A DNA stretch of 64,000 bases from Brassica napus (lineage: Eukaryota > Streptophyta > Magnoliopsida > Brassicales > Brassicaceae), in assembly GCF_020379485.1 (NCBI RefSeq), contig NC_063448.1, positions 14,159,726 to 14,223,725 on the forward strand, read 5' to 3'. The stretch's first letter is position 1, and each line of letters begins with the position of its first letter. This document shows, piece by piece, positions 48,372 to 60,273 of this stretch. The notes under the pieces were generated by a model, which worked only from the letters and a program-made list of their open reading frames with translations, was not told the origin of the DNA and ran no database searches. The position numbers were made by a program, and so were the translations under genes.

Positions 48372-49861
48372 TGATGTTAGGAGTTTTCAAGGCTCCTAAG
48401 ACAAATGTTGTAGTATAAATGATTGTCGAACCAATTCTAAGGGATTTCAAGCACTGAGAATGCAAGTACTTACTTAATCTAAGTGCAACCGATGATTTAA
48501 AGGGTTTTCTAAACTAATGATTAATACTAATGCAGTTTCAGAATAATAAAAACGGTAAATGAGTTGACTTTCTTAACTAAGAAAAATGAGAACTCATGGG
48601 CATAGGAATTAGACCTTGGGTGATCAAGTTTCGAACTAAGGATGGCAGACGAACAATCAAACTATCAACCTTAAGCTTAGACACGATCCTAAACAAACTC
48701 TATGTCTAGATGAATGTTCATTTACTAACACATTTCAAACAACAAATGTCTTTGGTTGAATAATATGGAAGCAATCATTACTAACAGGTCTAAGGCTATC
48801 TTAGCACTTCTAACAACAAATGTCTTTGGCAAAATATGCTAAAAGCTTAGAAGAGTTGTTTCAGGCATTTCATCGAACACCTTTTGGGTGGGAAATGCCT
48901 AAAGATCAACTTTTGAGAAGCTAACTCAGAAGATGCATTATGATTACTCTACTAGCAAGGTTTTGGAATGATCTACTCTAAAACATCCTAGCTCTAACCT
49001 AATCACCCTTAATCTTCCTAACCCATGAATTCAAATGGTGATTACTCACTACTCTTCATGATTCCTCTTAAACCCATTTTGGATTTCAGATTAATCATAC
49101 AAAGGGGTACAACAACGAATTGGAAACACAGAATTGCAATAACTAGATGAACAAAGATGATTCAAGAGATGAACTTTCCAAAGGTTTTTCTTTAGAACCA
49201 AAGATAATCTATCTGGTGGCTGCTAAAGGTACTTAAAACATAGGTTTTCAAAAGTAAAAACGTGAATAATGAAATGACCAAAAGGCCCTTAGAAAACATG
49301 AATTCGGCCAAACAAATAGACGCGGAGCGACCTCGGCACGTCGCTCCGACAAGTCGCTCCGACAAGTCACTCCAGGCTTCGGGAGCGACCTCAGTGGGTC
49401 GCTCTGAGAGGTCGCTCCGGCTCCATTGTGTTGTCGTCACGCGATAGACATGCGAGCGACCTCGGGGTGTCACTTTGGCCAAGTCGCTCTGGGTCGGGAG
49501 CGACCTGGAGTGGTCGCTCTGATAGGTCGCTCCGGGTCAGTTCTCGGGTTCCACCGGGATGAGATGGCGAGCGACTTCTTGGGGTCGCTCCAGCGAGGTC
49601 GCTCTGAGAGGTAGTTTGGAGAGACCTCACGGCGTCGCTCCGTGATGTCGCTCCCATGCTCTGCTCGTCCAATGATCACCTAGAACACTTCTTTTGAGCT
49701 CAAAATACACCCAAATGCCTCCAAGAACTCCATGTGGTACTCCAACACCTGATAAAGACTCATGTATGCAAAATGCAATCTAAACATGGCTAAATCCTAG
49801 TCTATATGATCAAAATGCACATGGGTGAATGGATAAGACAATGGAAATATGCAAGATATCA
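48372..49861 (-). repeat. Gypsy 5' LTR (right copy)
   Basis: 1490 bp, TG...CA, next to the primer site. It carries the GGAGCGACC motif array at 49320-49660 with one extra 13 bp unit compared with the left LTR. Confidence 0.93.
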
Positions 49862-51129
49862 GGTATCTGGGTATGCCTTTCACCACTAAGGCCCTCACGA
49901 AGCAGGACTATGAAACTTTGATAGACAGAGTACGTAAGAGGATGCTCTCTTGGCGCAACAAGTTTCTCCTATGCTGGTCGTTTACAATTAATCAAGTCTG
50001 TTATCTATAGTATTGTAAACTTCTGGAGCCAACTTTCATTCTTCCTAAAGCTTGTATGGATGAGATTGAAAGTATGTGCAGTGCTTTTTTGTGGTCGGGC
50101 TCTCCGAATCAGACCCACACTGCATTCTTCCTAAATCAGTTTATTCGGTACGAGGTGAATGATGGCCACACTGCCTACTTTTGGTTAGATGATTAGTTAA
50201 AAATAGAGAAGCTTATAGATATCACTGGTGTTATTGGCACTTGTTACCTTGGAGTAGCTCGCAATGTGCGGGTGAGTGATGCAGTTCGACACTTGGATTG
50301 GAACATTCGAGGTCGTAGAACCCGACACTTCCACACCCTTTACTTTCGCATTCAAAATGAGCAGGTGCCTAATGACTCTCTTGATAGCGATGTGGTGGTC
50401 TGGAGGCATTCAAAGGATACCTATAAAACTTTTTTTTCATCGGCCAGAACTTGGGACCAAATCAGGGTGAAAAAGGCTACTGTATTCTGGAGTAAAAGTG
50501 TTTGGTTTTCTCAGACGGTTCCGCGGTTCTCGTTTATAGTATGGCTGGCAGTGAAGAAGAGATTATCAATAGGTGATAGAATGATAACTTGGAGTATCCA
50601 GCATGGGTGTGTCTTGTGTGGAGAGAGAGAGATGAGACACAGGACCGTGTTTTTGTTTGCATGCCCTTACTCATTTACGGTGTGGGACAAGCTTGTTAAT
50701 CGACTGAATGGGGATAGGACCGATTCAGATTAGATGGCTACATTGCAGTTTGTGAGTGGAAATTCTCTTCATATCATGGACAAGATTCTTCTCAAAATGG
50801 TGTTTCGGAGTAGTATCTATCATCTTTGGAGAGAGATGAATGAGAGAGGGTACCAAACGGGGTTTCAGACAGTGGAACAGGTGGTTCAGATCATTGATAA
50901 GGCTATGCGAAATAGGATTACTTGTCTTCGATATAAGGCTGACCACAAGTTTGCAGGCTTGATGTGTCGGTGGTTTGAAGTTACAACTTAGCACACATGA
51001 GCTTTAAATTCATTTCTTACAAGCATTGTATAGTTTTTCTTTCATAGCTCTTATAACCTCTCATAACCTTTTGTAAATTTCTATTCTTCTTCGTTGATCA
51101 ATAAATTTCACATTTTATCAAAAAAAAAA
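49862..51129 (+). mobile_element. L1-type LINE, right part
   Basis: It continues the element broken at 36511. Visible are RKRMLSWRNKFL, a stop near 50006, and the zinc-binding RT-associated region (VPRFSFIVWLAVKKRLSIGD, CVLCGEREMRHRTVFLFACP) in the frame 50266-50733. A last stretch, 50734-50991, follows a TAG. The element ends in an A-run at 51120-51129. Joined to the left part it makes an approximately 2.9 kb, 5'-truncated, inactive LINE. Confidence 0.88.
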
Positions 51130-52071
51130 TAATAATTATAAAGGGCAATGAATAAGATGACATATATCACACTCCCAAAGTTTTTTTTTTGTAAGAGGCA
51201 TAATACTTTATTATAAAAGATACATACTATTTGTTTATTATCTTATATATATATATGATTAGTTAGATGTTATAAAGAGTGGCATCAGCTTTAATTGGTG
51301 ACCACTTAATAAATAGAATGAATAAAATAAAAGTTGAAAAAAAAATTTCTTTGAAAAATAGAATTGAAAAATAATAGTTGAATAGAAAGAAACAAATGCT
51401 TCATATCAAACTTAAAAAAAGGAAAATTTTCTTCATTAGTTCATTTGTTTATGAGCAAAAAAAAGGAATGTAGTGGAGCTGATGAATTACTAGTTAGACA
51501 AAAAAATTAACTTAACTGGTATTAATTCTGAGAAATAACAAATTTATCATTTTTTCCCCTAAAATATGTTACTAGTTACACCCTTATTGTCTTAAGGAAA
51601 TATTTTAATGTAAAATAAATAAATAAAATTAAGTGATTAAATTAGTGGTAGAATTAGATTACAAAAGGCAAAAACGAATATATTAAATGAAGGCTAGACA
51701 AATGAAAAAAATAAGATGATACATGTCATTTTAAAGCTTTTATCTAAAAGACATTTAATTTATATATTATATAAGACCAATAAATATGAAATAGATTACT
51801 CAATTGTTGAATAAAAAACAAATAGCAAAAATAAAATAAATAGATTAATTATTGATTAACAATAAATGATAAAAATAAAATAGCACATATCACCTTCTTG
51901 AAGTTTTGTAAGAAATCTTATTTTGTTGTATAAGATATATGTTATCTTAAAGCTAAGATTTTTTCAAAAAGGAAAGATATGTTATTTTACAAGTTTTTTT
52001 TGTTAACGTTTCCAACATTATAATAACTTTTAAAGCTTTTCTTATAGTAGTGGTGTATCGCCTGGAAAATA
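51130..52071. other. AT-rich spacer and upstream region of the alcohol dehydrogenase gene
   Basis: No gene or structured repeat seen; homopolymer A and T runs are frequent. Confidence 0.6.
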
Positions 52072-52079
52072 TATATAAA
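52072..52079 (+). promoter_or_regulatory. TATA box of the alcohol dehydrogenase gene
   Basis: TATATAAA lies 83 bp before the first exon of the gene. A CTCTCTCTCTCT-rich leader follows at 52108-52122, as in many plant 5' UTRs. Confidence 0.65.
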
Positions 52080-52161
52080 GGGAAGATAGGGAGAATCTTC
52101 GACTCCACTTTCTCTCTCTCTCTTTTTCATCCACACACTTATTGTTCATCTCACTATCACT

Positions 52162-54559
52162 ATGGACAAGACGTCTTCATTCTCCATTCACAAAGGGAAA
52201 CCGATTAGATGCAAAGCAGCATTATGTAGAAAAGCAAGAGAAGCACTGGTGATGGAAGAGATCCAAGTTGATCCACCTCAAGCTTACGAAGTACGGATTA
52301 AAATCTTATGTACTTCTCTTTGTCACACTGATGTTACTTTCTGGAAGTTAGACAGTGTAAGTGTACTATTGTATCACAAAGTCAAAGCAAAATCAATTGT
52401 TCAAAAAATCGTTCCACTAATCTTTTTGAGTTTTCCAGGGGCCGCTTGCAAGGTTTCCTAGAATTCTCGGACACGAATCTGTCGGGTGAATAATTCATAC
52501 AATTATTTAGTTTCAACTTCATTGAGAATGTGCTTTGCTTACTTGTTTGGGTTAATATTGCATTATTACTTAAATATATTGTTATAATTGGGTTTATAAC
52601 CAGCTTGGTCGAGAGCGTTGGTGAACACGTGGATGGATTTAAACAAGGTGACGTTGTATTACCAGTGTTTCACCCTAACTGTGAAGAATGCAAAGACTGC
52701 AAATCCTCAAAAAGCAACTGGTGTGCGAGATATGCCAACGATTCTATATCAAACACGAGACGATATGGAATGGCTTCTAGGTTCAAAGATTCTACTGGAG
52801 AAGATATCCACCATTTTCTCTTTGTTTCCAGTTTCTCTGAATATACCGTGGTAGATATCGCACATCTCGTAAAAATCTCTCCTGATATCCCCGTTCAGAA
52901 AGCTGCTTTGCTCAGCTGTGGTGTCTCCACAGGTTTGTTTTCATTCTTCTTTAGCTATTCTCGTGGGTTTGTATGGACATTTTAGATTTTTCTGAGGTTA
53001 AAAGATAAACAAAGTAGATAGTAGGGGCTGCATTGTTATTAAAAGCAAGTTAGATATTGCATATTGGCTGATTGTGGGTCACGTGGAGCAGGAATTGGAG
53101 CAGCTTGGAAGGTGGCTAACGTGGAGGAAGGTTCCACCGTTGCAGTCTTTGGCCTCGGTGCCGTGGGACTTGCGGCTGCCGAAGGAGCTAGGCTGCGAGG
53201 GGCCGCGAAGATCATCGGTGTTGATCTCAATCCTGATAAATTCGAGTTAGGTAAAGTCGTGTTATATTTATATTTAATATTTTTGTCTATTAATTTCTGA
53301 AAGTTATTATTTTTTGGCTTTTTCTGACCCAATTGGTTTTGGTATTTAATTATTATATATTCAATATACGGAGTATAAACATGGTATAACAACAACAATG
53401 GTCCACCCGTCCAGGGTGTATTATTTATTTGTTGAAAAAGCCAAATGTCATTTATTTTCTGTTTCGGTATAATTTATAAGTAATATTCACTGCAATACAC
53501 ATATATTCAAAATTAGTTACAAACAATGGATATTTGTTAATCTGAAAATAATACAAATAATCAATTATTATTATTTTTTGGACAAAACAATCAAATATTA
53601 AAAAGACAATTAAATCAATAAGAAAAAAATATGCAATTACATAGAAACATATATTTTGACATTAAAAATATTATTAAGAATGAAAAAAATAGTTAGACTA
53701 AAGTCACTAAACAATTCTTGATATAAAAACAGAGATCATATATTCATCATGTCAATTACATGAATAGGTAAGAAATTTGGTTTCACGGATTTCGTCAATC
53801 CTACTTTGTGCGGAGAAAAGAAAGTTAGCGAGGTATGTTATTCAATATCTTACACCATCTCATTTATGATTTTTCATGAGTTTATACCATTGAGTAGAAG
53901 AAGGAGTAGTTACTAATTTATTCCCACAAAATATACCGAAAAAGGTGATTAAAGAAATGACAGGAGGAGGAGTTGACTACAGTTTCGAATGCGTTGGTTT
54001 ACCTTCTATACTAAGTGAGGCTTTTATCAGCACCCGCACGGTACGCTTACACTAGATCGTACCAAATCTCAGTCGATTCAGCATCTTTTTTACAATGGTT
54101 AAGTTTTACAATTTAGAATGTCAAAATAGGGATCAGGAAAGACGGTAATGTTAGGGATGGGGAAGCATGCAGCGCCAATAAGTTTGGGTAGTTTTGATCT
54201 TCTAAGTGGTAGAACTATTTGCGGAAGCTTGTTCGGGGGTTTGAAATCTAAACTGGATATTCCAGTTCTCGTGGATCATTACCTAAAAAAGGTACTACAT
54301 GACATGCATCAAACTATCTATGTGATTATATCGTAACAGATGATGAGTATATTGTTTGTTTTACTTCTTATTTCCAGCCTATGTGTTCTGTTTTCATGGG
54401 ATTTAATTCTTTTTGTTTGTTTGTTTGTTTGTTTACTTGTAGGAGCTTAATCTAGATAGTTTTATTACACACGAGTTGAAATTTCAGGAAATCAACAAGG
54501 CTTTCGAGTTGTTAGAGGAAGGAAAGACTCTCCGCTGCATCATATGGATGGATAAGTAA
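52162..54559 (+). CDS. Zinc-dependent alcohol dehydrogenase-like protein (ADH class III/P-related family)
   Basis: A medium-chain dehydrogenase, probably cytosolic, that oxidises an alcohol with NAD; substrate unknown. Exons are 52162..52356, 52439..52485, 52604..52932, 53092..53250, 53768..53832, 53945..54040, 54130..54291 and 54443..54559. All introns are GT-AG and phases agree, giving 389 residues, normal for plant ADH-like proteins. Catalytic zinc ligands are Cys54 ([10 protein letters not shown]), His77 (GHES) and Cys186 (SCGVSTG). The structural zinc site is Cys107, Cys110, Cys113 and Cys121. The nucleotide fold is GLGAVG (211-216) with Asp235 (GVDLNP), which favours NAD over NADP. Synteny and wording fit the Arabidopsis ADH-like pair At1g22430/At1g22440; I cannot tell which. 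Intron 4 is the longest (517 bp). No lesions. Confidence 0.92.
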
Positions 54560-54579
54560 CAAGTTGCTAGTTAAGATCC

Positions 54580-54581
<2 letters not shown>

Positions 54582-54616
<35 letters not shown>
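54582..54616 (+). repeat. 35-base uninterrupted G tract
   Basis: It lies 22 bp after the stop codon of the alcohol dehydrogenase gene, in the likely 3' UTR. Such a run is very rare in plant DNA. It would be strongly prone to quadruplex formation and slippage, or could be a sequencing or assembly artefact. Confidence 0.9.
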
Positions 54617-54617
<1 letters not shown>

Positions 54618-54697
54618 GGTTGAGTGGGTAGGAGCTTCAGCTGTATTTTCTTTCTTGTAGATCCATGTCGGTTTGCTCATCTTTTATTTTTCATTAC

Positions 54698-54775
54698 TTC
54701 ATCTAAGTGTTCTAGTTAAATGCTCCATCCAAATGATTCATCTAAGTGTTCTAGTTAAATGCTCCATCCAAATGA
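54698..54775. repeat. Two tandem 39 bp copies
   Basis: Two copies of a 39 bp unit starting TTCATCTAAGTGTTCTAGTT and ending CATCCAAATGA follow the alcohol dehydrogenase gene directly. They are identical by eye, so the duplication is recent. Confidence 0.85.
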
Positions 54776-55588
54776 TATAATTTATCTGAATATTGTTTGT
54801 TTAAAATTTTAAATCTTCATTTGGATGGAGTATCTGGAAAAAAACATTTGTTTGTTTGCTTAATAGTTGTAAATCTCTATTTTCATCTAAATATTTTTAA
54901 TAAGATGACTAAACTATTTTAATTTTTTATCTAAAATATATTTACATCTTTATTTTGAAAATTTGTTAATAATATAATTTTCTGATTGTAGGTAAAATAT
55001 TATTATAACAGTTTTGAGAAAAAAAATAATCTTAACGAAATAATCTTTTTTTTTTGTTAACGCCCATGTATAAAACATGACGAGCTCGTACGCAACTGTC
55101 TTTTTTCAACTTTAACAAAAAAATTCATTTAATATTTTGATTAATCTTAAATATTTATAAATATCTAGAAACCCATTTTAAAACATCTTAATCATACACT
55201 CCAGTCCACTAAATATATTTTATTAGAAAATAAATGATAATAAAAACTGGAAAATCGTTTTGCATAGATATGGGAATCCAGAGCTGGTCATGAATATAGA
55301 CAAGTTGGTTTAGTGCTTCTAAAATTTTACAACGTAAACTACATAAAAAGATTGTAAGAATCTTTGTTTTTCTTGAATCGTCTATAACGTACAAAATTTC
55401 ATGAGCATTGGATTGGGTTTTCCCTCTCATTTCAAGTTCATCATTCACCAAATGGACACATACATTAGCAATTTCCATCCACGAAGCATTGGTGACAGAC
55501 TGACAGTGACAGGGTACCGCAATGCATGTGCTGAACTGATCTTCAGTGTTTTCTTTTCCTATCCAAAATTATTTATTTAATCACAGAA
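54776..55588. other. AT-rich intergenic region
   Basis: A reverse-strand frame of 89 residues (55209-55478) resembles no family I know and lacks a clear promoter. I do not call it a gene. Nothing else was seen. Confidence 0.5.
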
Positions 55589-55593
55589 CTAAG

Positions 55594-55728
55594 TGAAAAT
55601 GTGAAGAAATAAGATTCTGAAACTGAGATTTCTATTTCTTGCTTCTTTCCCCCCTCCGTTTTACAATAGATTGAGATTGCTTAAATAGAAACAAGTGGAA
55701 GCCCTAGTTCCTATTACACATGTTATCA
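55594..55728 (-). repeat. Copia 3' LTR, complete (135 bp)
   Basis: TG...CA ends. It is bordered on the inside by the purine-rich GGAGAAGAAGGA (reverse strand, 55729-55740), the likely polypurine tract. At 135 bp it is short for an LTR, but short LTRs are common in plant Copia elements. Confidence 0.75.
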
Positions 55729-58700
55729 TCCTTCTTCTCCAAGAGATCCTAAGGCCGAGAATGAGTTGTACAATCCAGGACCACTTGGTGATGTCATGAC
55801 CTGCTTTCCCTTTCTTTTCTCTTCTCTTGCTCTGTCTTTATCGCAGAGAGCCGTTGAAGAGGTTTGATGATTTGCTGGAATGGGCTTCAGTTGTTGGGCT
55901 TGAGACGGTTGGGCTTGAGATGACTTGCCAATATCCCCTCTCAAACTATGCGTTGGAGGAACGTCAACGCCTAGTTTGAAACGGAGACTGTAGAATGAAG
56001 CAGTCGGAAGCGACTTGGTAAAGATATCGGCCAGTTGAAGCTGTGCTGGTATGTGCTTGACGACCAGAGACCCCAAGGCTACCCTTTCACGAACGTAGTG
56101 ATAATCTATCTCAAAATGCTTTGTTCTTTTGTGGAATGCCGGATTTGCTGTTAAGTAGATAGAGGAGAGATTGTCTCCAAATAGCTCAGGTGTAACTGGA
56201 AGAGATATGCCGAGTTCCCTGAGAAGTATGCTTATCCACGCCATCTAAGATGCTGTTTCAGAGAGCGACCTGTACTCGGCTTCAGTAGAGCTTTTGGAAA
56301 CAGTCGGCTGTTTCTTAGGCGACCAAGAGATGAGGTTCTGACCGAGGAATGTACAGAAACCTCCTGTTGATCTTCTGGTAGCTGGATAACCAGCCCAATC
56401 GATGTCGCTGTAGGCACGGAGAGTGCAGTCAGTATCACGAACCAGTGAGACACCCATTGCAACTGTTCCCTTGACATAGCGCAGAATTCTCTTCAGGTTG
56501 TTGAAGTCTGAGAGTGAAGGTGCGTGCATCTTTTGGCACACATAATTTACTGCGAACTGGATAACAGGTCTTGTCAGGGTTAAATACTGAAGTTTTCCGG
56601 CCAGTTTTCTGAAGAACTGAGGGTTGTAGAAAGGTGTATCTTGATCCGGAACATTGTTGAGTTGCAAAGGCAGAGGCGTGTTGATTGGTGAACAATTTTC
56701 CATACCTGCAGCTCCAAGAAGGTCCACAACATATTGTTCTTGAGACAGAAACATACCTTCATCGTGAAACGTTGCCTGAATCCCCAAGAAGTAATGCAAC
56801 TTTCCGAGATCTTTCATCCTGAACTCTGAGTTGAGTTGATCAAGCAGCTTAGTTAAGATCTGAGAGCTGTTCCCTGTTATAGCCATATCATCTACGTAGA
56901 GTAGAAGCATGATGATGTTACTATCTTTGTTGTAGATGAACAAAGACGGATCTTTCACGCTGCACACAAATCCAAACTCAATAAGGAAGTCACTGAATCT
57001 GTTAAACCAAGCACGTGGAGACTGTTTCAGTCCATAGAGGGATTTGTGAAGATGACAGACGTGATTCGGTTTGCTCTTATCAACGAATCCCGCTGCCTGC
57101 TTCATGTAGACAGTTTCAAGAAGATTGCCGTGTAAGAACGCATTTTTAACATCCATTTGCTTCACTTCCCACTTCATAATTGTTGCAAGATGAAGCACTA
57201 TACGGACAGTCGCTGTTCTGACTACCGGGCTATATGTCTCGAGATAGTCCACGCCTTCTTCTTGATTGTTACCGTGCACTACAAGACGAGCTCTGTGACT
57301 TTGAAGAGTACCGTCTGCGTTCAGTTTGTGCCTGTAGATCCACGAGTTTCCTAGTACATGCATCTCTTGCGTTCTTGGGACCAGTGACCATGTCTTTGTA
57401 AGGTTACAGTTCTCAATTTCCTCTCCCATGGCGTTGTTCCATCTTGGATCTTTGAGAGCCGCTGTTACAGTTGTCGGAACTGGATCAGTTGATCTATGCG
57501 TCAACAGGGCGTACTTAGGATTTGGTTTCACTATTCCAGACTTAGATCTTGTCACCATGGAATGTTGAGATGTTGAAATCGGAACTGTGGAACTGACAGA
57601 TACAGAGCCAACAGTTCTTTCATCCGGAGCAGATGCAGCACTAACACTTCGTGAGTCGTTTGTTCCACTGGTTGAAGAGACGTTCCTGGTGAGAGGTGGA
57701 AAGTCTTCTTCTCTGAACAGGGAACCAGCAGAAGCTACCACAGTTGATGTCTGTGGAATCTGAACGTTTGATGTAACAACAGGAGATGTCTGTGTTGGTT
57801 GAGTCTCAACCGTATCAGAGTTATCTACCTGCAGGAAGCTTCTTTGCCAAGCTAACAAGGACGGTGTAGTTTCCTGACTGTGAAAGTGACTGTAGACTGA
57901 TCCAAAAGGGAAGCTTGATTCATCAAAGATCACATGCCTTGAGATGTACACACGTCCTGTTGGTGGATCCAGACATCTATACCCTTTATATTTGTCGTTG
58001 TAGCCAAGAAAAACGTAGTGAAGAGATCGAGGATCAAATTCGTTGCTGCGTAATCTCTCAACATAGGATAACATGAACAGCCAAACGATCTGAGAGAAGA
58101 GTAGTCTGGTGCTTTGCCGTTTAGTATTTCGAAGGGGCTTCTCTTGTCTTGTAAAGCTGAGGACGGCAAAAGATTACTCAAGAAGTTAGCTGTGTAGAAA
58201 GCTTCGACCCAATATCTTTGAGGTGTTTTACTCTGAAACATCATTGTGAGTCCCAGTTCTATAACATGACGATGCTTTCTCTCCGCTAAACCGTTTTGTT
58301 GCGGCGTATGACGACACGAGATGAGCTGTTGTATCCCACTGTCTTTAAGATGAGCCAGAAACCGTTTGCTAATGAACTCACCACCCCCATCACACTGAAA
58401 AATTCCAATCTTCTATGACAACTGATTCTCAACCAGCTTCTGAAACCATACAAATGTATTGAAGAAGTCTGATTTGGCTTTGAGAGGGAGTAACCAACAG
58501 AAGCGAGAGAAGTTGTCTATGAATATAACATAAAAACGGAATCCTTGATTAGAGGTAACAGGAGATGGACCCCAGAGATCACAATGGACTCTCTCTAAGG
58601 GCCTAGACGCTACAAAAGAAGACGCAACAAACGGTAACCTACAACTCTTCCCTAGTTGACATGAATCACACATCTTCAAGGTACTTTTATTGACTGAAAT

Positions 58701-60188
58701 AAACTTGTTATGACTCAGGTACTTGAGGGTCTGATCTTGTGGATGTCCCAACCTCTTGTGCCACACTTCATCACTCGCTGCTATCTGTCTTGTTGAGTAC
58801 AAAGCTTGAGGCTTCGGAGAGTTGAGACTGTACAGACCTTCACGGGTGTTGCCTTGTCTCAGAAGGCTTTGCGTTTGCTTGTCCTTTACACACACTTGGT
58901 TAGAATCAAACTCAAACGAGCATGGATAGTCATTGGTGAGTTTAGAAACAGACAAGAGTGACTTAGTAATCCCGGGACAAACAAGAAAATCTCTAAGAGG
59001 AAGAGAGGCACCTGACGTAGAAGCTATGTCCGCAGAGCCAACGTGAGTAATGGGTAAGAAGTTACCATCTCCAATGATAACTGCATCGTTTCCTTTGTAA
59101 GGTTGACTGTAGGCTAGATGATGTGGCGAGTTGGTTATGTGAGAAGTGGCTCCTGAATCGGCAAACCATTCTGCCCCAGCATTCTCAGAAACATCGGTGA
59201 TGCGCATAGCTGCCAAAGAAACTGGCAAGTCCTCCTCTTGATAAGTGTTGTTGAACCTATGCCAGCATCTCAACGCACTGTGTCCATAGCGACCACAGAT
59301 CTGACACGACGGGCTTTCATCAGACGAGATTGACGATGCAGAGGAACCAGAGTTAGACCTTGGAGAAGACAACTGCTGATGGAAACCTCTTCCCCTTGTG
59401 GAGAAGGAACCACGACCTCTGTTAGCTCCGAAACGTCTATTAGACTGACCTCTTCCTCCTTGGTTGTAGTACCCAGCTTCATAGTTTGTTTTCTGAGTAT
59501 TAAAAGCCATATGAGGAGAGACGTCTGTGGGAGCATTGTACCTTTGGATGCGAGCATCGTAGCTGTGAAGACGCGGAACCAGATCTTCCAAGTTAGGATT
59601 TGGCATCATGTCCACAGAACCTTCGATGCTTGTTATGAGAGGTTCATAGTCCTTGCCTAAACCCTGAAGAGCCGCAAAAAATTTCATCCTTTCCGGAACA
59701 GGACTTCCAATCGAAGCCAACTGGTCACAAATAAGCTTAACATCAGTGAGATAGTCTGTCATAGATCTATCTAGCTTGGCCACGGTCTGGAGCTTGCGCT
59801 GGAGTTCGAACAAATGTGACGACGTGGGACGGTTGTAGTGCTTGGCTAACGCATCCCAGATCTGGTGAGAGGTTGAGCAGGAGACAACAAGGCTCTGTAT
59901 GTCTTCTGAGAAAGAACCAAGCAACCAAGACTTGATAACCTGATCTGTTTGGAACCAAGTGTGATAGTCAGGGTTTATAACAGGAGTTGTAGATCCATTG
60001 ATTCCTGGAACGGCGAGAGTCTCAGGTGGTCGAGGTGTAGCTCCGGTAACAAACCCTAAGAGACGTTGACCGTTGAGAAATGCTTCGAACTGATTCTTCC
60101 ACAACAAGTAGTTTCTTTCTGTGAGCTTAATAGTGACTGAGTTCACTATCTTTAGTGAAGGAGGTGAATAGAGTTCAACAGCTTCCAT
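55726..60188 (-). pseudogene. Copia gag-pol polyprotein, three lesions
   Basis: The frame starts at ATG 60186-60188. Domains in order: gag (YLLWKNQFEAFL), zinc knuckle (CQICGRYGHSALRC), protease (WFADSGATSHIT), integrase zinc region (HKRLGHP ... CDSCQLGKS), integrase core (DLWGPSP, QCDGGGEF, PQQNGLAERKHR), RT (QMDVKNAFLHG, LLYVDDMAITG) and RNase H (YSDIDWAGYPATRRSTGG, SSTEAEYRSLS, DIFTKSLP). Breaks are TAG 58413-58415 in the integrase, a one-base frame change at about 58040 near SFGCSCYPML, and TAG 56245-56247 in RNase H where relatives have Glu. A stop in the integrase means it cannot move by itself. Otherwise it is well kept, so decay is recent. Confidence 0.9.
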
Positions 60189-60201
60189 GGCTCTGATACC
60201 A
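60189..60201 (-). other. Copia primer binding site (initiator tRNA-Met)
   Basis: On the reverse strand TGGTATCAGAGCC, the standard plant Copia primer site, lies between the LTR end at 60202 and the gag ATG at 60188 with no spacer. Confidence 0.88.
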
Positions 60202-60245
60202 TGAAAGTGTGAAGAAATAAGATTGTGAAACTGAGATTTCTATTT
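60202..60245 (-). repeat. Copia 5' LTR, truncated to ~44 bp
   Basis: It matches the first 44 bases of the left LTR with two differences, then stops at CTAAG. The missing ~90 bp is the outer (5') part of the 5' LTR, so the element lacks its own U3 promoter. Confidence 0.75.
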
Positions 60246-60273
60246 CTAAGTTCCTCAAATAAATTGTTTATAT

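Larger units (their letters stand above)
36512..49861 (-). mobile_element. Athila-like Ty3/Gypsy LTR retrotransposon, 13.35 kb
   Basis: It is flanked by a perfect 5 bp duplication GGTAT (36507-36511 and 49862-49866). Long terminal repeats begin TGATGTTAGG and end AGATATCA. Read on the reverse strand the order is LTR, primer site, gag, pol (protease, RT, RNase H, integrase), a non-coding gap, a third 606-residue gene, polypurine tract, LTR. That order, the RT wording ([20 protein letters not shown]) and the third gene place it in the Athila/Tat branch. It sits inside an L1-type LINE. By eye the two LTRs differ at about 35 sites plus one 13 bp indel over about 1,480 bp. Confidence 0.94.
55594..60245 (-). 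mobile_element. Ty1/Copia retrotransposon with truncated 5' LTR (4.65 kb)
   Basis: Reading the reverse strand: a 44 bp LTR remnant, a tRNA-Met-type primer site touching the gag ATG, one gag-pol region, a polypurine tract, and a full 135 bp LTR. The flanks show CTAAG on both sides (55589-55593 and 60246-60250), consistent with a 5 bp target duplication. The LTR sequence starts TGAAAATGTG and ends GTTATCA on the forward strand. It lies directly upstream of COX6B in the opposite orientation. Confidence 0.85.

Noticed and set aside
55209..55478. Reverse-strand 89-residue frame between ADH and the Copia element
   Set aside because: No family resemblance, no promoter or splice support, AT-rich codon use like the surrounding spacer.
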